A stretch of DNA of 9,272 nt, from assembly GCA_022560215.1 (NCBI GenBank), contig JADFTO010000094.1, positions 1-9,272 on the forward strand, given 5' to 3'. Source of the DNA: Pseudomonadota bacterium (lineage in GTDB: Bacteria; Pseudomonadota; Alphaproteobacteria; Rhodospirillales; 2-02-FULL-58-16). The notes under the pieces were generated by a model that was not told where the DNA came from, did no database searches, and worked only from the letters and a program-made list of their open reading frames with translations. The translations under genes and the position numbers were made by a program. Of this stretch, positions 7,792 through 9,272 are shown in pieces (the first letter of the stretch is position 1; every line of letters begins with the position of its first letter).

Positions 7792-8589
7792 ATGGCCGAG
7801 ACATACGAGCTTTTCGCCGTCAAGTACGCCAGCCACCAGCGCACCCAGGGGGCCAATTATGTCGACCCGCCCGATCCCCACGAGGCCATGCCCATGGACT
7901 ACTTCGTCTGGGCGGCGGTGTCGGGGATGCGCACCTTCGTCATCGACACCGGCTTCAAGGCCAGGGAAGCGGCGAGGCGGGGGCGAACCTTCCTGCGCTG
8001 CCCGGCGGACGGCCTGAAGGCGATCGGCGTCGATGCGGACGCCGTCGAAGACGTGATCGTCACCCACTTCCACTACGACCACGTGGGCAACTTCGATAAG
8101 TTCCCCAAGGCCGCCTTCCACGTCCAGGACAGTGAAATGGCCTTCGCCACCGGCCGCCACATGCTGGAGCCCCGGCATTCGTCGTCCATGAACGTGGACG
8201 ATGTGGTCGGCCTGGTGCGCCACGTCTATCGCCGACGGGTCCGCTTTCACGACGGCGACGCTGAATTGGCGCCGGGGCTTTCGCTGCACCACATCGGCGG
8301 CCACACGGCGGGGATGCAGTCGGTGCGGGTCAGGACCCGGCGCGGATGGGTGGTGGTGGCCTCCGACGCGGCCCACTACTACGCCAACATGGAGACCCGC
8401 AACCCCTTCCCCGTCATCTTCGAGCTGGACGCCGTGCTTGCCGGATATGACCGTCTACTGGAACTGGCGGACTCGCCCGACCACGTGGTTCCCGGCCACG
8501 ATCCCCTGGTCATGGAGCGTTATCCCCCCCCATCGGAAGACCTCGCCGGCATCGCCGTCCGCCTGGACGCGGCCCCCGCGAAGGGCTGA
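7792..8589 (+). CDS. MBL-fold metallo-hydrolase, N-acyl homoserine lactonase-like family
   Basis: This 265-residue protein has no signal peptide and is probably a cytoplasmic dizinc hydrolase. All metal ligands of the AiiA-type lactonase are visible: His92-Phe-His94-Tyr-Asp96-His97, His171 in Gly-Gly-His-Thr-Ala-Gly, Asp192 in Ala-Ser-Asp-Ala-Ala, and His236 in Pro-Gly-His-Asp-Pro. The spacing is close to that of AiiA (remembered: 104/106/108/109, 169, 191, 235). The active-site tyrosine three residues after the bridging Asp in AiiA is His195 here, followed by Tyr196. The family opens the lactone ring of acyl-homoserine lactones or other lactones; the real substrate cannot be assigned. No luxI or luxR gene is nearby. 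It starts 29 bases after the SIS gene with only a weak ribosome site, so it is probably in the same operon. It converges with cheW, 31 bases separating the stops. Confidence 0.87.
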   Translation: MAETYELFAVKYASHQRTQGANYVDPPDPHEAMPMDYFVWAAVSGMRTFVIDTGFKAREAARRGRTFLRCPADGLKAIGVDADAVEDVIVTHFHYDHVGNFDKFPKAAFHVQDSEMAFATGRHMLEPRHSSSMNVDDVVGLVRHVYRRRVRFHDGDAELAPGLSLHHIGGHTAGMQSVRVRTRRGWVVVASDAAHYYANMETRNPFPVIFELDAVLAGYDRLLELADSPDHVVPGHDPLVMERYPPPSEDLAGIAVRLDAAPAKG

Positions 8590-8620
8590 GGCCGCCGGGC
8601 CGACGTTCGCGCTCCAATTC

Positions 8621-9121
8621 CTATTGGGACTCAATATCCAACAAGCGCTCCACGTCGAGAACCACCATCAGCCGTTCATCGAGCAGATATACCCCAAGAG
8701 TGAACTCCCGCCAGAGCGGATCAAGTGTGCCGGGGGTGCCCTCATAGCACTCGGACGAGACGCTGATGATATCGCCGATGCTGTCGACAAGCAGCGCGTA
8801 GAGATCTCCGTCCTGCTCGATGGTGACGCCCATGTCCGTTACATCGTCTCCATCCGCGCCTTCGTCCCGTTCGCCGATTCCCAGACACACGCGCACACTG
8901 ACCACGGTGACGATACGCCCACGAAGGTTGATGGCCCCTTTGACCTTTGGCGGCGCCAGGGGGATCGACGCGATTTCTTCCAGGTTCAGGATGTCCTGGA
9001 CCTTGAGGATCGGGATGCCGAACAACTGGCCGCCAACCGTAAAGGTGACGAAGTCCTCCACGTCTTTTCCCTGGACGCTTTCGACTTCCCTGGTATCTGT
9101 TGTTACAAGGTCCTGCGCCAT
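8621..9121 (-). CDS. cheW: Chemotaxis adaptor protein CheW
   Basis: This 166-residue cytoplasmic scaffold should link methyl-accepting chemotaxis receptors to the CheA kinase. A single CheW domain fills residues 22-164: Phe27-Thr-Val with Phe34-Gly-Ile-Pro, Val41-Gln-Asp-Ile-Leu, Ile53-Pro-Leu-Ala-Pro, the hallmark Asn65-Leu-Arg-Gly68-Arg, Val112-Asp-Ser-Ile-Gly-Asp, and a C-terminal Val-Val-Leu-Asp-Val-Glu-Arg-Leu-Leu. The first 20 residues are polar and probably disordered. Residues 83-96 form an acidic insert (Glu/Asp-rich) in the loop after the core motif. The ATG at 9121 is the natural start but has only a weak ribosome site (CGGA about 3 bases upstream). The gene converges on the hydrolase operon, so it ends its transcript. 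No cheA, cheY, cheR or receptor gene is within the window; partners may lie beyond the right edge or elsewhere. Confidence 0.95.
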   Translation of the reverse strand: MAQDLVTTDTREVESVQGKDVEDFVTFTVGGQLFGIPILKVQDILNLEEIASIPLAPPKVKGAINLRGRIVTVVSVRVCLGIGERDEGADGDDVTDMGVTIEQDGDLYALLVDSIGDIISVSSECYEGTPGTLDPLWREFTLGVYLLDERLMVVLDVERLLDIESQ

Positions 9122-9150
9122 GTTCCGTATACTTTTTTTCAGCAGTTATA
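9122..9150 (-). promoter_or_regulatory. Possible cheW promoter (-10 element TATAAC) and short leader
   Basis: On the minus strand TATAAC (9150 down to 9145) resembles a sigma-70 -10 hexamer. It lies 23 bases before the cheW ATG, with an A7 tract between. No good -35 hexamer stands at 16-18 bases; that spacer is occupied by the 9151-9177 palindrome, so an activator or weak promoter would be required. I found no match to the flagellar sigma-28 consensus or to a -24/-12 element. Confidence 0.3.
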
Positions 9151-9177
9151 CCAGCGGCCCTTAAAAAGGACCGCTGG
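9151..9177. repeat. Imperfect 27-base palindrome upstream of cheW
   Basis: Two 12-base arms (CCAGCGGCCCTT and AAGGACCGCTGG) flank AAA, with a single mismatch between arms. It lies directly against the possible -10 element of cheW and fills the promoter spacer, the position of an operator for a dimeric regulator. Alternatively it could fold in RNA. It is not followed by a T tract in either direction, so it is not a standard intrinsic terminator. Confidence 0.75.
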
Positions 9178-9189
9178 GCGTTCATTGCC

Positions 9190-9217
9190 TGAGCAGGCTC
9201 ACGGCGCATAAGCGCCG
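9190..9217. repeat. Two adjacent small hairpins
   Basis: TGAGC-AG-GCTCA (9190-9201) is followed immediately by CGGCGC-ATAA-GCGCCG (9202-9217). Each is a perfect inverted repeat with a short loop. Alone they would be unremarkable in GC-rich DNA; they are listed because they sit between two longer inverted repeats in the same intergenic stretch. Confidence 0.6.
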
Positions 9218-9234
9218 GCGCGCGGTCGCGCTTG

Positions 9235-9269
9235 CCAAAGGGCGATGAGTCAAGCTCAACGCCCTTTGG
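9235..9269. repeat. 35-base hairpin at the right edge
   Basis: Perfect 10-base arms CCAAAGGGCG and CGCCCTTTGG enclose an A/A mismatch, a further 4-base stem (TGAG/CTCA) and a 5-base loop. A G/T and a T/A pair outside can extend the stem to 9233-9271. On the minus strand no T tract follows. On the plus strand the window ends three bases later, so a terminator for plus-strand transcription, a repeated extragenic palindrome or an element end all remain possible. Confidence 0.75.
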
Positions 9270-9272
9270 TAT

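Noticed and set aside
8201..9211. 336-codon plus-strand frame spanning the hydrolase end and cheW
   Set aside because: It overlaps two well-supported genes in other frames and orientations, and reads as low-information Trp/Pro/Thr/Arg-rich sequence.
9218..9240. Possible sigma-54 element (TGGC...GC) on the minus strand upstream of cheW
   Set aside because: The spacing between GG and GC is 11 instead of 10 bases and the TT before GC is missing.

Overview
The window (9,272 bases, GC-rich) carries seven protein-coding genes and no RNA gene, CRISPR array or insertion sequence that I can support. Most of it (about 1,131-9,272) looks like a free-living, motile alphaproteobacterium of the Rhodospirillales kind. 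The grounds are strong G/C preference at third codon positions, a very large (about 180 kDa) NAD-glutamate dehydrogenase, a SIS-domain sugar-phosphate isomerase, an N-acyl-homoserine-lactonase-like metallo-hydrolase and a CheW. That assignment is a judgement from protein style, not a database search.

Left block (1-988, minus strand): a short prepilin peptidase of the CpaA/TadV type is followed after one base by a TadE-like pseudopilin that runs off the left edge. This is part of a Tad (tight adherence) pilus locus. The block has lower GC (two sampled 60-base lines give 53-55%, against 62% and 72% for two sampled lines inside gdh), and the TadE-like protein resembles planctomycetal members more than alphaproteobacterial ones.

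Middle block (1,131-8,589, plus strand): four genes lie head to tail with gaps of 4, 52 and 29 bases. They encode NAD-glutamate dehydrogenase, a UMF1/Atg22-like MFS transporter, a GmhA-like SIS isomerase and a lactonase-like MBL-fold hydrolase. The dehydrogenase and transporter are probably translated from one message. A role in amino acid catabolism and transport is plausible for that pair; the other two genes have no clear link to it. The dehydrogenase lacks roughly the first 40-50 residues of the family, and its 5' end falls exactly where composition and apparent origin change.

Right block (8,621-9,272): cheW is on the minus strand, convergent with the hydrolase. The 151 bases upstream of it are packed with inverted repeats: a 27-base imperfect palindrome beside a possible -10 element, two small hairpins, and a 35-base hairpin ending 3 bases from the window edge.

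I do not see a convincing novel multi-gene system. The points most worth checking are the boundary near 1,010-1,130 (ancient transfer, rearrangement or a chimeric assembly) and the structured region upstream of cheW.
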